From the NCBI GenBank assembly GCA_942491735.1, contig CALOCN010000014.1:3294233-3358232 (forward strand): a stretch of DNA of 64,000 bases, written 5' to 3'. This document shows positions 1-8,993 of this stretch, piece by piece. The DNA comes from CALOCN01 sp942491735 (GTDB lineage: Bacteria; Eisenbacteria; RBG-16-71-46; JABDJR01). Under the pieces are notes generated by a model. The model worked only from the letters and a program-made list of their open reading frames with translations, did not search any database and was not told the DNA's origin. The translations under genes were made by a program, and so were the position numbers. Each line of letters begins with the position of its first letter. The stretch's first letter is position 1.

Positions 1-2
1 CT

Positions 3-752
3 CTCGGAGCGGCCCTGTGGGATGAGAGCATCTCCCTGGACGTCCAGACGATCGAGCAGGAGACCGGCAGTTTCATGGGCTCCGATCCGAACCGCCCTGA
101 GCCCGGCAACGTGGCACTTTCCGGTACCGGCTACGAGGTCACCGGCAGTGTGGCATTCGGAACCGAAGCGCCCCCGGTGGGCACGGCCCAGGTGACCTGG
201 AATATCGGGGAGGCGGGTGCGGCCCTCAGCCTGTTCAGCAGTGTCTCGATCGACTTCAGCGCCAGGGTCGTGGAGACGGCCCCCCCTCCGGTGGGGGTGA
301 CCGAAGTTCCCGTCCACCTTGTCGCGAACGGATCGGCAACGGTCACCGAGATCTTCGGGTCACGCGCGACCTCGTTCTTCCGGTTCCAGGCGATCGGGAC
401 ATCGGTGCTGATCTTCGAGAACCTCGATGTGTACGGCGACTCCGAGAGCCCGAGCACGGCCACCGGGTTCGCCATCGACGAGACTCCCTCGATCCCGCCC
501 GGGACCATTATCCTCGTCGCCATGTCGGCGACATCATCGATGGGGACGGTGGGCACCGGAGGTGCGACCACCGGCAGCGCCACCGGCATGGTGGACCCCA
601 TTATCGAGGTCGCGGACGAGATGATCCCGGGAACAACGAGCAGCTACCGGGACTTCTATGCCGTCGAGTTCAGCGAAGGCACCGACGCCCAGACTCCAGT
701 GGAGCGGGTCACCCTTGGCGGTCTGAAGCAACTGTTCGGCACGCCGCGCTGA
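3..752 (+). CDS. Secreted-type hypothetical protein, 5'-truncated by the window edge
   Basis: The frame is open from base 3, upstream of the first ATG at 75, so the gene starts outside the window and about 249 residues are visible. The sequence is rich in Gly, Thr, Ser, Val and acidic residues and has alternating hydrophobic beta-strand patterns (for example STATGFAIDETPSIPPG). It has no cysteine cluster and no visible catalytic motif. It resembles low-complexity secreted or surface beta-sandwich proteins, but I do not recognise the family. The C-terminus (LGGLKQLFGTPR) is not the FlgD-Ig/T9SS-like ending found on other secreted proteins here. It converges with the downstream outer-membrane gene, separated by 40 bp. 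Confidence 0.6.
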   Translation, partial: LGAALWDESISLDVQTIEQETGSFMGSDPNRPEPGNVALSGTGYEVTGSVAFGTEAPPVGTAQVTWNIGEAGAALSLFSSVSIDFSARVVETAPPPVGVTEVPVHLVANGSATVTEIFGSRATSFFRFQAIGTSVLIFENLDVYGDSESPSTATGFAIDETPSIPPGTIILVAMSATSSMGTVGTGGATTGSATGMVDPIIEVADEMIPGTTSSYRDFYAVEFSEGTDAQTPVERVTLGGLKQLFGTPR

Positions 753-792
753 GACTCGCGACAGGGATTGACGCCCGGGCACCCCGTGTGGA

Positions 793-1908
793 TCAGAACG
801 CTTCCTCCACACCGAAGTACACGCCGGTCGTCGAGTCGTTCTTGCCGAACCCCAGGTCCACGCGGATGTTGACGTGCTCATCGGCGTTGAAGAGGTATCT
901 CAGACCGATGCCGTAGCTGGCATGGAACGAGTCCATGCGGTACGCGGACACATGCGGGCCCACCTGTCCGCCTCCGAAAAAGAAGACCCCCCCGAACTTC
1001 CACCAGAGGTGCCTGCGGTACTCGGCCTGGATCATCACGTAGGCCTTGTCCCGGTACCGGCCGTAGAAGTATCCGCGCATGCGGCTTGACCCCCCCAAGG
1101 CCGGCAGCTTATAGAACGGCGCCGAGCCGATCGAGAACTCCCCGTAGAGTTGAAAAGCCAACGCTCCCCATTCTCCCCAGGCGGGAAGGTACTCCCGGAA
1201 GTCAAGGGTCAACTGGGTGAATTCGTAGTCACTGCCAAGAAGCGTTGGATAGTAGATGGCCGAGATCGAATGGAACGCCCCCCGGGTCGGATAGAAGGTC
1301 TCATTCCGCGAGTCGGTAACCAGGGTCACCCCCACACCGGAGAGGATGCCCCCGTCGGCTCCCACCGTGGATGAGTCCTGGAGGTTCGGGTTGCCCATCG
1401 GATCCAGCACCCGATTCTGGGCGAAGTGATAGATCGCCCCGGATCGATCGAAAATGGGCAGGAGCGGCGGCCACTGGACTTCGGCTTCAACGTCCACGAC
1501 GCTTTCCAGGTAGGGCGTTTCCGGTATGTCGGGGGTGTCGTTTCCGACGCCCCAGAACTTGCTCTCGTAGTGGCCGAAGCTGGCCGGAACGGAGACGTAC
1601 CGCTCGTTGCGTGAGTAGTAGATCTTGGGGATCAGGCCGATCTTCCACTGCCCGTTCGACGTGTAGTAGCCGGAGAGCGATGTGCTGGAAGGCCGCAGGA
1701 CGCTGTCCTCCCCCGCGTAGAAGGTCATGATCCCCCCCACGCCGAACGCGAGCTGGGTCTCGGGCGTGTAGTAGACGTAGGGGTACGCCTTGATGGAGCT
1801 CTTGTGGAACTCCACCGGAACGACTTCCTCTGCCGAGACGCCACCGGCGGTCAGACAGAGAATCGTGGCAAGCCAACCGATCCTGTTCAGCGCCTGGCTC
1901 TCCCGCAT
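793..1908 (-). CDS. BamA/TamA-family (surface antigen D15-like) outer-membrane beta-barrel protein
   Basis: About 371 residues. I chose the ATG at 1908 because it opens a signal peptide (MRESQALNRIGWLATILCL, cleavage near GVSA-EE). An upstream extension of the frame has no leader. The body has repeated aromatic-rich strands, Gly/Tyr turns and a C-terminal block like the bacterial surface antigen domain (GLRYLFNADEHVNIRVDLGFG) ending in Phe, the usual barrel-assembly signal. It lacks room for the five POTRA domains of true BamA, so it is a short Omp85-like barrel. The function is probably an outer-membrane pore or assembly role, with unknown substrate. It is divergent from the Fur-family gene. 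Confidence 0.75.
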   Translation of the reverse strand: MRESQALNRIGWLATILCLTAGGVSAEEVVPVEFHKSSIKAYPYVYYTPETQLAFGVGGIMTFYAGEDSVLRPSSTSLSGYYTSNGQWKIGLIPKIYYSRNERYVSVPASFGHYESKFWGVGNDTPDIPETPYLESVVDVEAEVQWPPLLPIFDRSGAIYHFAQNRVLDPMGNPNLQDSSTVGADGGILSGVGVTLVTDSRNETFYPTRGAFHSISAIYYPTLLGSDYEFTQLTLDFREYLPAWGEWGALAFQLYGEFSIGSAPFYKLPALGGSSRMRGYFYGRYRDKAYVMIQAEYRRHLWWKFGGVFFFGGGQVGPHVSAYRMDSFHASYGIGLRYLFNADEHVNIRVDLGFGKNDSTTGVYFGVEEAF

Positions 1909-2044
1909 TGGATGCTCCCGCCGGTGTTGTCCCGCCAAACCCCTCAATCCATTGACACTCGCGCTGTAGCATAGGGAGACGCGCTGGGGGGGTCTACTCG
2001 TAAAAGTACCTGCTCCCCCCGTGGATTCCAGGGCACATCGGACA

Positions 2045-2076
2045 TTGACAGCATCCACTTTTATATCTAGTCTAAA
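2045..2076 (+). promoter_or_regulatory. Promoter and candidate auto-operator of the Fur-family gene
   Basis: TTGACA (2045-2050), a 17-bp spacer and TAGTCT (2068-2073) lie only 6 nt before the ATG at 2080, so the transcript would be essentially leaderless and no Shine-Dalgarno is present. Over the -10 sits a dyad, TTTATAT-CTA-GTCTAAA (2060-2076), with 7-3-7 geometry. It resembles the box before katG and the TTTAGAA-N3-TTCTAAA motif known for Irr/PerR-type regulators. Confidence 0.55.
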
Positions 2077-2079
2077 GTC

Positions 2080-2490
2080 ATGTCGACACCCGAAAGCTCC
2101 GTCCTGAGGGACCATGGAATCAACCCTTCGGCCCAACGCGTGGCGGTGGCGCAGTATGTCCTGCACACCGGCCAACATCCCTCCGCCGACGAGGTATGGA
2201 CCCGCGTGCGGAAACGGTTCCCGCACGTGTCGCGGGCCACGATCTACAACACGCTCAATCTGTTCGTGGAGAAGGGACTGCTTCGGCAGGTCTGCCTCAT
2301 GGAAGGTCGCGTGGTGTTCGACTCGAACACCGAGGAGCATCACCACTTCATCGACGAGGAGTCGGGCAGGATCCACGATGTCCCCTGGGACGCCATCCAG
2401 GTGTCGGATGTTTCCAACCTCGAAGGGTTCGACGTTCGTCAGTACCAGGTTGTCCTGCGAGGCAAGGCCCGGGGGAGGAAAAAACGCTAG
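2080..2490 (+). CDS. Fur/PerR-family transcriptional regulator lacking CxxC zinc motifs
   Basis: 136 residues, the usual Fur-family length. An N-terminal winged helix includes the recognition helix SRATIYNTLNLF (residues 51-62). The dimerisation domain starts with the HHHF motif (87-90). The segment that in Fur reads CxxCG is here DEESG, and only one cysteine (C72) exists, so the structural zinc site is missing. This is a feature of Irr-like and some PerR-like members. It sits 80 bp upstream of katG in the same direction. With the shared dyads at both promoters, the natural inference is a peroxide- or iron/heme-responsive repressor of katG and of itself. A highly basic tail (RGRKKR) ends the protein. 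Confidence 0.85.
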   Translation: MSTPESSVLRDHGINPSAQRVAVAQYVLHTGQHPSADEVWTRVRKRFPHVSRATIYNTLNLFVEKGLLRQVCLMEGRVVFDSNTEEHHHFIDEESGRIHDVPWDAIQVSDVSNLEGFDVRQYQVVLRGKARGRKKR

Positions 2491-2509
2491 GAGAACAGGC
2501 AAACAAGTT

Positions 2510-2551
2510 TTGCGCAGGGTTTAGATCGAATCTACTACTGGATATTATCCA
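2510..2551 (+). promoter_or_regulatory. katG promoter with Fur-family operator-like dyad
   Basis: A weak -35 (TTGCGC, 2510-2515) and a candidate -10 (TACTAC, 2533-2538) flank the dyad TTTAGAT-CGA-ATCTACT (2520-2536). This has the same 7-3-7 geometry as the box at 2060-2076. A second perfect palindrome, TGGATA-T-TATCCA, follows at 2539-2551. The Shine-Dalgarno AGGAGG is at 2560-2565. Confidence 0.5.
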
Positions 2552-2570
2552 GATCCGACAGGAGGAAGCC

Positions 2571-4862
2571 ATGAAACCCAGGAACCTGATCAGAGTCCCA
2601 TTGATAGGCTTCGCGGTCCTCGGTACCGCGCTCCCCGTATTCGCGCAGGATTCGCCTGCGCACGGTGACGCCCACGAACTCATGACCGGTCAGGCCATGA
2701 CGAACCAGGACTGGTGGCCCAACCAGTTGGACCTCGGGATCCTTCACCAGAACTCCGCCCTCAGCAATCCCCTCGGGGAGTCCTTCGACTACGCGGCCGA
2801 GTTCAACAAGCTCGACCTCGCCGCCCTGAAGAAGGACATCAACGAGGCCATGACGACGTCGCAGGACTGGTGGCCGGCGGATTGGGGCAACTACGGTCCC
2901 CTCTTCATCCGCATGGCATGGCACAGCGCCGGTACCTACCGCGTGACCGATGGTCGCGGCGGCGCCTCCGACGGCACCCAACGCTTCGCTCCGCTCAACA
3001 GCTGGCCCGACAACGCAAACCTCGACAAGGCCCGCCGCGTCCTGTGGCCCATCAAGCAGAAGTACGGGCAGCGGATCTCGTGGGCCGACCTCATGGTCCT
3101 GGCCGGGAATGTCGCCCTGGAGAACGCGGGTCTCAAGACATTCGGCTTCGGCGGCGGTCGTGCGGACGTGTGGGAGCCCCAGAAGGACATCTACTGGGGC
3201 CCCGAGGGCCAGTGGCTGGCCGACGCCCGCTACTCCGGCGACCGCAATCTGGCAAACCCACTGGCCGCCGTCCAGATGGGTCTCATCTACGTCAACCCCG
3301 AGGGACCCAACGGCAAGCCGGATCCGCTTGCCGCGGCCAAGGACATCCGTACCACCTTCGCCCGCATGGCCATGAACGACGAGGAGACGGTGGCCCTGAT
3401 CGCCGGCGGACACACCCTCGGCAAGACCCACGGCGCCGGCCCGGCGAGCCATGTCGGCCCCGAACCGGAGGCTGCTCCGCTCGAGGAACAGGGCCTCGGA
3501 TGGAAGAGCGACTACAAGAGCGGCAAGGGCGCCGACACCATCACCAGTGGTCTTGAGGGCGCATGGACCCCCACGCCGACGAAGTGGTCGAGTTCCTTCC
3601 TCACCGGGTTGCTCGCCTATGAATGGGAGCTCACCAAGAGCCCGGCCGGTGCCTGGCAGTGGACCCCGAAGTTCGGCCCGGAAGTAGTTCCCGACGCCCA
3701 CATCGAAGGCAAGCAGCACAAGATCATGATGCTCACGACCGACGTCGCGCTCATCCGGGATCCGGCCTACCGGGAGATCTCGGAGCGCTTCGCCAACGAT
3801 CCGGAGGCGTTCAACGACGCCTTCGCCCGGGCGTGGTACAAGCTTACCCATCGCGACATGGGTCCTCACGCGCGTCTGCTGGGTCCCGAGGTGGCCCCGG
3901 TGCAGGTCTGGCAGGATCCCGTTCCCGCGGCGGATCACGACCTGCTCGACGACCGGGACATCGCGACCCTGAAGGACAGGATCCTTGCCTCCGGTCCCTC
4001 GGTGTCCCAGCTCGTCTCGACCGCATGGGCGTCGGCTTCGACCTATCGGGATAGCGACAAGCGAGGCGGTGCCAACGGCGCGCGAATCGCCCTGGCCCCG
4101 CAGAAGGACTGGGAGGTCAACGAACCGGCCGAGCTCGCGGTCGTCCTCGAGGCCTTGGGGCGGGTGCAGTCGGAGTTCAACGGCATGCAGAAGGGCGACA
4201 AGGAGGTCTCGATGGCCGACCTGATCGTCCTCGGCGGCTGCGCCGCGGTGGAGGCGGCAGCCAAGGAGGCCGGATACGACGTGACCGTCCCCTTCGCACC
4301 GGGTCGCACCGACGCCACGGCCGAAATGACCGACGAGGACTCGTTCGCGTTCCTTCGTCCCATGACCGAGGGGTTCCGCAACTACATCGGTGATGAGCAC
4401 TTCCGTCGGCCGGAGACAGAGCTGATCGACCGGGCCAACCAACTCACCCTGACCGCGCCCGAGATGGCCGTGCTCGTGGGTGGCCTGCGCGTGCTGGGGG
4501 CAAACCACGCCGATACGGAGTACGGTGTCTTCACCTCGCGTACGGGCACCCTGACCAACGACTTCTTCACCAACCTGCTCGACATGAGAACCGAGTGGAA
4601 GCCGTCCGGGGAGGGAGACTACCTGTACGCGGGATATGACCGGGAGACCGGCGACCTGAAGTGGACCGCCACATCGATCGATCTCGTGTTCGGATCCAAC
4701 TCGCAGCTGCGCGCCGTGGCCGAAGTCTATGCCAGCGATGATGCCGGGGAGAAGTTCGTGGAGGACTTCGTCGCGGCCTGGGCCAAGGTCATGAACCTGG
4801 ATCGGTTCGACCTGACCCTGATGGCCGACGCCGGCGAGGCAGGACCGGCGAACGGCGACTGA
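2571..4862 (+). CDS. katG: Catalase-peroxidase, exported
   Basis: 763 residues. It disproportionates hydrogen peroxide and has broad peroxidase activity, using heme b. The N-terminal domain carries the distal Arg114-Trp117-His118 (RMAWHSAGTYR), Tyr240 and Met266 that form the Met-Tyr-Trp adduct, and the proximal His281 in GGHTLGKTHG. The C-terminal half is the usual degenerate duplicate. The start at 2571 follows AGGAGG and opens a clear signal peptide (cleavage near PVFA-QD, residue 25), so this is a periplasmic KatG, which is less common than the cytosolic form. An extension of the same frame upstream overlaps the regulator and is not credible. Regulation is probably by the adjacent Fur-family protein. 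Confidence 0.96.
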   Translation: MKPRNLIRVPLIGFAVLGTALPVFAQDSPAHGDAHELMTGQAMTNQDWWPNQLDLGILHQNSALSNPLGESFDYAAEFNKLDLAALKKDINEAMTTSQDWWPADWGNYGPLFIRMAWHSAGTYRVTDGRGGASDGTQRFAPLNSWPDNANLDKARRVLWPIKQKYGQRISWADLMVLAGNVALENAGLKTFGFGGGRADVWEPQKDIYWGPEGQWLADARYSGDRNLANPLAAVQMGLIYVNPEGPNGKPDPLAAAKDIRTTFARMAMNDEETVALIAGGHTLGKTHGAGPASHVGPEPEAAPLEEQGLGWKSDYKSGKGADTITSGLEGAWTPTPTKWSSSFLTGLLAYEWELTKSPAGAWQWTPKFGPEVVPDAHIEGKQHKIMMLTTDVALIRDPAYREISERFANDPEAFNDAFARAWYKLTHRDMGPHARLLGPEVAPVQVWQDPVPAADHDLLDDRDIATLKDRILASGPSVSQLVSTAWASASTYRDSDKRGGANGARIALAPQKDWEVNEPAELAVVLEALGRVQSEFNGMQKGDKEVSMADLIVLGGCAAVEAAAKEAGYDVTVPFAPGRTDATAEMTDEDSFAFLRPMTEGFRNYIGDEHFRRPETELIDRANQLTLTAPEMAVLVGGLRVLGANHADTEYGVFTSRTGTLTNDFFTNLLDMRTEWKPSGEGDYLYAGYDRETGDLKWTATSIDLVFGSNSQLRAVAEVYASDDAGEKFVEDFVAAWAKVMNLDRFDLTLMADAGEAGPANGD

Positions 4863-4892
4863 TCACCCGGGCCACGGTTACGGGACTGCTAT

Positions 4893-4919
4893 CGGGCGGG
4901 GGGCGCGTCCCCTCGCCCG
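4893..4919. terminator. GC-rich hairpin between convergent genes
   Basis: CGGGCG pairs with CGCCCG and an inner GGGG pairs with CCCC, leaving one bulged T. There is no U tract. It lies between the ends of katG and the beta-propeller gene and may stop both transcripts. Confidence 0.4.
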
Positions 4920-4975
4920 TTCCCGATCCGGGCCAGGCGCTTCACTCCAGGAAAGGCGCCGCAGTGAGCCAGGTT

Positions 4976-7375
4976 TCATCTCAGGCGCACGACGCGCCTC
5001 GTCCCCGCCAATCCGTCCCTCTCCACGGAGAGGAAGTACACGCCCGGCGCTGCGGCTTGCCCACCCGAACCCAGCCCGTCCCAGTGAATCCGGAATGGCC
5101 CCGCGGGCACCTGACCCTCCACCAGAGAGCGCACGAGTCGTCCCTGGACATCCAGCACCTCCGCCCGAAGATGGCTCGGATGCTCCAGAGTGATCTCCAG
5201 TGTGGTCGACGCACGGAAGGGATTCGGCGAGGCGTGGGGTAATACGAGCCGGGGAACGAACGGATCGTAGGCGGACGTGGTGGACTCGGTCCATCGCGCG
5301 ACTTGCCTCGAGACCTTCCCACCGGCAGTGAGCATGTAGCCGGTAACCCAAAGCGAACCGTCGGCGACGGCGACATCATTCAGTGCCGAGTAGCCCGAGT
5401 AGACACCACTGCCAAGCGGGCTCCAGATCGTCCCGTCGTATGCCGCAACATTGCTCGCGGCAACGCCGGCCACGGAGGTAAAGGCTCCCGCGGCCATCAG
5501 ACGGCCATGGTAGATCGTGAACCCCGTGATCCGAGGAGACGACGAGATGGTCGAGGCGACATCACCCAGGGCAAACCAGCTTGCCCCGTCGTAGCCGGCC
5601 AGACCGGCCGCCACCACCGGCCCCGCGCTCTCGAAGGTCCCTCCAACAATGAGGTTGCCCTCGAACACCTGCATGGCCAGAGGCTCGCCGTACTCGAGCC
5701 CGACGCCGAGCTTGCGCACGTCGACCCCGTCGTAGGCGGCAATCCGACGGACAAAAAGGGTCCCCACCTGGCCGAAGTCGCCGGCAAAGTAGAGTTCACC
5801 GCCCATTTCCGCCATGGCGGCAATCGGTCCATTGACCGCGACTCCCGGCACCGTCTCCCACACCGATCCGCTCCACCGCCACAGGTGCTCGGTAGGCGAA
5901 CCCGTGGAACTCAACCCGCAGTAGAGTGCACCGTCGTACTCCTGGAACACCTCGGGGACGGTACCTGCCGGGAGCCCGGCGTCCATGGGGGTCCAGACGG
6001 ATCCATCCCATGCCTGGACCTGCTGGGGGGGATCGGCCGAGGCGACCAGAAGCCCGTTCCAGACCGCGAGAGCCCTGGGCTCGGCGTCCAGCCCGAGTTC
6101 CACCCAACCGGTCCCTTCGAAGCGGGCCACATCCTTGGTTGGGGTGTAGTAGTGACCCGAGCCACCGATACCGATGTGCAGACGCCCCTGAAACTCGACG
6201 GCCTGGTGGGCGGTGTACCAGAGACCCAGTGGGCGCAACAACGGCGGGGTCCACTTGCGTGCCTGTGTACCCACATAGGTGCTGTTGGATGACCCGAGAG
6301 TGTGCAGGGCACCGTCATGGAAGAATCCGTGGTTTCGATTCCGGTCTTCGCCCATGCGTTCCCAACGGGCTCCTGTCCAGCGTGCTGTACCACCGCTGAG
6401 ACTGGCCCCCTCCCCGGTCCTGTCGAAGTCACCGCAAGCGATAAGGAACTCCGGATCGCTGGCGAAGCTGCGGACGATCGCGGTCCCGGAGCCAGATTCC
6501 TCAAGCCCGTAGCCGAGTCCGGCCCAGTCAACGCCGTCGTACGAGGCAGCGCACAAGGCACTGCCAGGCACCCCCCCCACGTCTGTGAACTCGCCGCCGA
6601 CAACGAGATCCCCCTGCCACGTGGTAATGGCATGGACCGGACCATCAGGGGATCCAGGAATGGAGGCCCAGGACGCCCCACCCCAGACGGCCAGGAAGTC
6701 CGCGGGGCCGCCGGAGGCGGTCTGGAAATCGCCGCCGGCATGGAGGAGTCCGTCATGCACCCAGACGGTGCGCACCGTGCCGGTTCCCAGCCCCACGCCC
6801 AGGGCCGACCAGGACACCCCGTTCCATGCGGCAATGCCGGTCGCGGCGACCCCACCAATATCGGCAAAGTCACCGCACGCGATCAGGCTCCCGTCGTAGG
6901 CAATGAGATCGTGGAGGGTGCCGGATGACGGGCCGGGCACCGCATTCCAGGAGGTGCCGCTCCAGTAGGCGATATCGTTGGTGGCCACGATCCCGGCCAT
7001 AGTGAAATCCCCGCCGGCATAGAGGTTCCCACCCCACTCGTAGAGAACCCGCACGTCCCCGTCGATACCCACGCCAAGCGGCTGCCAGGCGGCGCCGTCC
7101 CAACGCGCGACACCGGACAGAACCGTCCCATGTTCGTCCTGGCTCAGGTCGCCCCCCACGACGAGGTCCCCGTTGTAGGTTGTCCCGGCGTAGAGGACGG
7201 AAGGATCGGTGGTGCCGAGGGGACGGGCATAGAGTTCGTCATAGTTCACCCAGTTCGCGCCGTAGGGATTGGCGTAGTCGGGCGACCAGTTGTCATCCGG
7301 AACGCCGCTCGCGGGCTGCGCCGGAACGAGCAACAACAGGACTCCTATCGCCCGGAGCAGGCTCGCACGGTTCAT
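4976..7375 (-). CDS. Secreted beta-propeller protein with C-terminal FlgD-Ig/T9SS-like sorting domain
   Basis: About 799 residues. The ATG at 7375 opens a signal peptide (MNRASLLRAIGVLLLLVPAQ). The body consists of many repeats of a kelch-like unit with the pattern 'L-x-A-GGDF...GG...A-x-W-DG-x-W-x-LG', each reading as one propeller blade (for example YAGGDFTMAGIVATNDIAYW). The last 90 residues (SPNPFRASTTLEI, then GRLVRSL, WDG and PGVYFLSV) form the FlgD-Ig-like fold used as a T9SS type-A sorting tail in FCB bacteria. It is probably a surface-displayed or secreted structural or adhesive protein; no catalytic residues are evident. Convergent with katG, head-to-tail with the FtrA-like gene. 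Confidence 0.8.
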   Translation of the reverse strand: MNRASLLRAIGVLLLLVPAQPASGVPDDNWSPDYANPYGANWVNYDELYARPLGTTDPSVLYAGTTYNGDLVVGGDLSQDEHGTVLSGVARWDGAAWQPLGVGIDGDVRVLYEWGGNLYAGGDFTMAGIVATNDIAYWSGTSWNAVPGPSSGTLHDLIAYDGSLIACGDFADIGGVAATGIAAWNGVSWSALGVGLGTGTVRTVWVHDGLLHAGGDFQTASGGPADFLAVWGGASWASIPGSPDGPVHAITTWQGDLVVGGEFTDVGGVPGSALCAASYDGVDWAGLGYGLEESGSGTAIVRSFASDPEFLIACGDFDRTGEGASLSGGTARWTGARWERMGEDRNRNHGFFHDGALHTLGSSNSTYVGTQARKWTPPLLRPLGLWYTAHQAVEFQGRLHIGIGGSGHYYTPTKDVARFEGTGWVELGLDAEPRALAVWNGLLVASADPPQQVQAWDGSVWTPMDAGLPAGTVPEVFQEYDGALYCGLSSTGSPTEHLWRWSGSVWETVPGVAVNGPIAAMAEMGGELYFAGDFGQVGTLFVRRIAAYDGVDVRKLGVGLEYGEPLAMQVFEGNLIVGGTFESAGPVVAAGLAGYDGASWFALGDVASTISSSPRITGFTIYHGRLMAAGAFTSVAGVAASNVAAYDGTIWSPLGSGVYSGYSALNDVAVADGSLWVTGYMLTAGGKVSRQVARWTESTTSAYDPFVPRLVLPHASPNPFRASTTLEITLEHPSHLRAEVLDVQGRLVRSLVEGQVPAGPFRIHWDGLGSGGQAAAPGVYFLSVERDGLAGTRRVVRLR

Positions 7376-7466
7376 GTCGACTCCAGTCGGGGGAGGCCGT
7401 TCAGCACTATCCCCTAATATAGACGAGGATCTGCAATCTTGCATGTCTGGCTGGGGGGGGAGGTCG

Positions 7467-8447
7467 TCAGTTGCGGGCCGCAGCAACCTGGAAGGTTCGC
7501 TGATACGACCCCGGCGAGGTCCCCACCACGCGCTTGAAATGCAGCCGCATGAGCTGGGCGTCGGAGAACCCGGCCCGTTCCGCCACGGTCTCCAGCGGTA
7601 GTGACGTGGTTTCGAGCAGGGATTGCACGGCGCGGACCCGCTCGTTCTGGAGCCACCGGTGCGGCGTGGTCCCGGCGCGCTGCTTGAACCTCCGGGTGAA
7701 CGTCCGAACGGACATACGGGCGCGGCGGGCCATGCTTTCGACAGTGTGCGCCCGGTGCAGTTCCGCGCGCACGGCGTCTAGAATCCTGGCGAAGGCATCC
7801 TCGTCCGGTTCGTCGTTCACCGGTGAGCCAATGAACTGCTTCTGTCCCCCATCCCGCTGGGGCGGTACCACGAGTCGTCGCGCGACCGTGTTCGCGATGG
7901 CGGCGCCGAAGTCCCGGCGCACCAGGTGCAAACCCATGTCGATCCCCGCCGCGCTGCCCGCGGACGTGATCACATTGCCTTCGTCGACGTAGAGAACGTC
8001 CGGATCGACGCTGATCCGCGGGTAGAGACGGGCCAGCCGGTCCGCGTACTTCCAGTGGGTGGTCGCTCGTTTTCCGTCCAGGAGTCCTGCGGCGGCGAGC
8101 ACGAAGACCCCCGAGCAGACCGAGAGGATGCGGGCTCCCTCGGCGTGGGCGCGCCGGAGTTTACGAATCAGCGCCTCGGGGACGGTCCCTTCAACCCCGT
8201 TCTCGCCACGCCATCCGGGAATGACGAGGGTCCCGGCCCGATCCAGCATCCGCAGGGTGTACGGCGCCTCGATCCGGATGCCACCGCACGCCCGAAGGGG
8301 GCCCGGTTCCAGGCCCACCACGCGCAGGCGGTACCACGTTTCGAATTCCGGACGCGGCAACCCGAAGAGCTCGGTCATGATACCGAACTCGAAGGTGCGC
8401 AGGCCGTCGTAGGCGAGCAGGGCCACGGTCAGGGGATTGCGGTGCAT
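7467..8447 (-). CDS. ftrA: GlxA/FtrA-type AraC-family transcriptional regulator
   Basis: 326 residues. An N-terminal DJ-1/PfpI-like domain (about 1-190) has the nucleophile-elbow cysteine region ILSVCSGVFVLAAAGLLDG. A C-terminal AraC double helix-turn-helix follows (about 220-320: MARRARMSVRTFTRRFKQ, then AGFSDAQLMRLHFKR). The motif order and spacing match FtrA-type GlxA regulators. It is divergent from a rhodanese gene, an arrangement I recall for this family and which suggests control of that gene. The promoter gives an almost leaderless message. Confidence 0.85.
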   Translation of the reverse strand: MHRNPLTVALLAYDGLRTFEFGIMTELFGLPRPEFETWYRLRVVGLEPGPLRACGGIRIEAPYTLRMLDRAGTLVIPGWRGENGVEGTVPEALIRKLRRAHAEGARILSVCSGVFVLAAAGLLDGKRATTHWKYADRLARLYPRISVDPDVLYVDEGNVITSAGSAAGIDMGLHLVRRDFGAAIANTVARRLVVPPQRDGGQKQFIGSPVNDEPDEDAFARILDAVRAELHRAHTVESMARRARMSVRTFTRRFKQRAGTTPHRWLQNERVRAVQSLLETTSLPLETVAERAGFSDAQLMRLHFKRVVGTSPGSYQRTFQVAAARN

Positions 8448-8453
8448 GGCCGT

Positions 8454-8482
8454 ATTTTATTGCATATTGTCTTTTGTGCCAA
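8454..8482 (-). promoter_or_regulatory. Promoter of the FtrA-like regulator gene, leaderless type
   Basis: On the minus strand, TTGGCA (8482-8477), a 17-bp spacer and TAAAAT (8459-8454) are followed by only six bases before the ATG at 8447. Transcription should therefore begin at or next to the start codon, and no Shine-Dalgarno is available. Confidence 0.6.
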
Positions 8483-8561
8483 TGGCCGAAAGCGCGAGGA
8501 CAGCGGATAGTGATGGCCAATCCGAACCGGCCCCCTCCGACCCCACCCGATGGAGACCCCG

Positions 8562-8978
8562 ATGAAGACACGCTTGAAGAACCTGGTGACCGAGGTCGAA
8601 ACGCCCCCCTCCCCCGAGGCTCTAGCCCATTTCAAGGCGAAGCTGACCCACGAGACCGACTGCTGGGACGTGCACCACACCCAGGACCTGGAGGATCGAG
8701 GGTTCGTCCTGGCCGACGTCCGCTCTCCGGATGCCTTTGCCAGGGGTCACCTGCCGGGCGCGGTGAACCTGCCCACGAATACCCTGTCGTCCCAGCGTCT
8801 GGCCGAATACGCGCAGGAGACCCTGTTCGTTGTCTACTGCGCGGGGCCGCACTGCAACGGGTCCACCCGGGCCGCGATCCGCCTCGCCCGGCTGGGACGG
8901 CCGGTCAAGGAGATGATCGGGGGAATCACCGGCTGGCTGGACGAGGGCTTCGACCTGGAGAGTACCGACGACGACTGA
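8562..8978 (+). CDS. Rhodanese-like sulfurtransferase domain protein
   Basis: 138 residues, one rhodanese domain. The CDC25-like active-site loop reads YCAGPHCNGSTRA; the first cysteine is the likely catalytic residue. The upstream Asp-Val-Arg-Ser (LADVRSPDAFARGHLPGAVN) is the usual rhodanese signature. I prefer the ATG at 8562 over the one at 8550 because GGAG lies six bases before it. The protein probably moves sulfane sulfur between thiol acceptors in the cytosol. It is divergent from the FtrA-like regulator. Confidence 0.85.
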   Translation: MKTRLKNLVTEVETPPSPEALAHFKAKLTHETDCWDVHHTQDLEDRGFVLADVRSPDAFARGHLPGAVNLPTNTLSSQRLAEYAQETLFVVYCAGPHCNGSTRAAIRLARLGRPVKEMIGGITGWLDEGFDLESTDDD

Positions 8979-8993
8979 CCGGGATCGGTTGGC

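Noticed and set aside
2535..4508. A 657-codon frame antisense to katG
   Set aside because: It is a mirror of well-supported katG coding, with no ribosome site or recognisable family.
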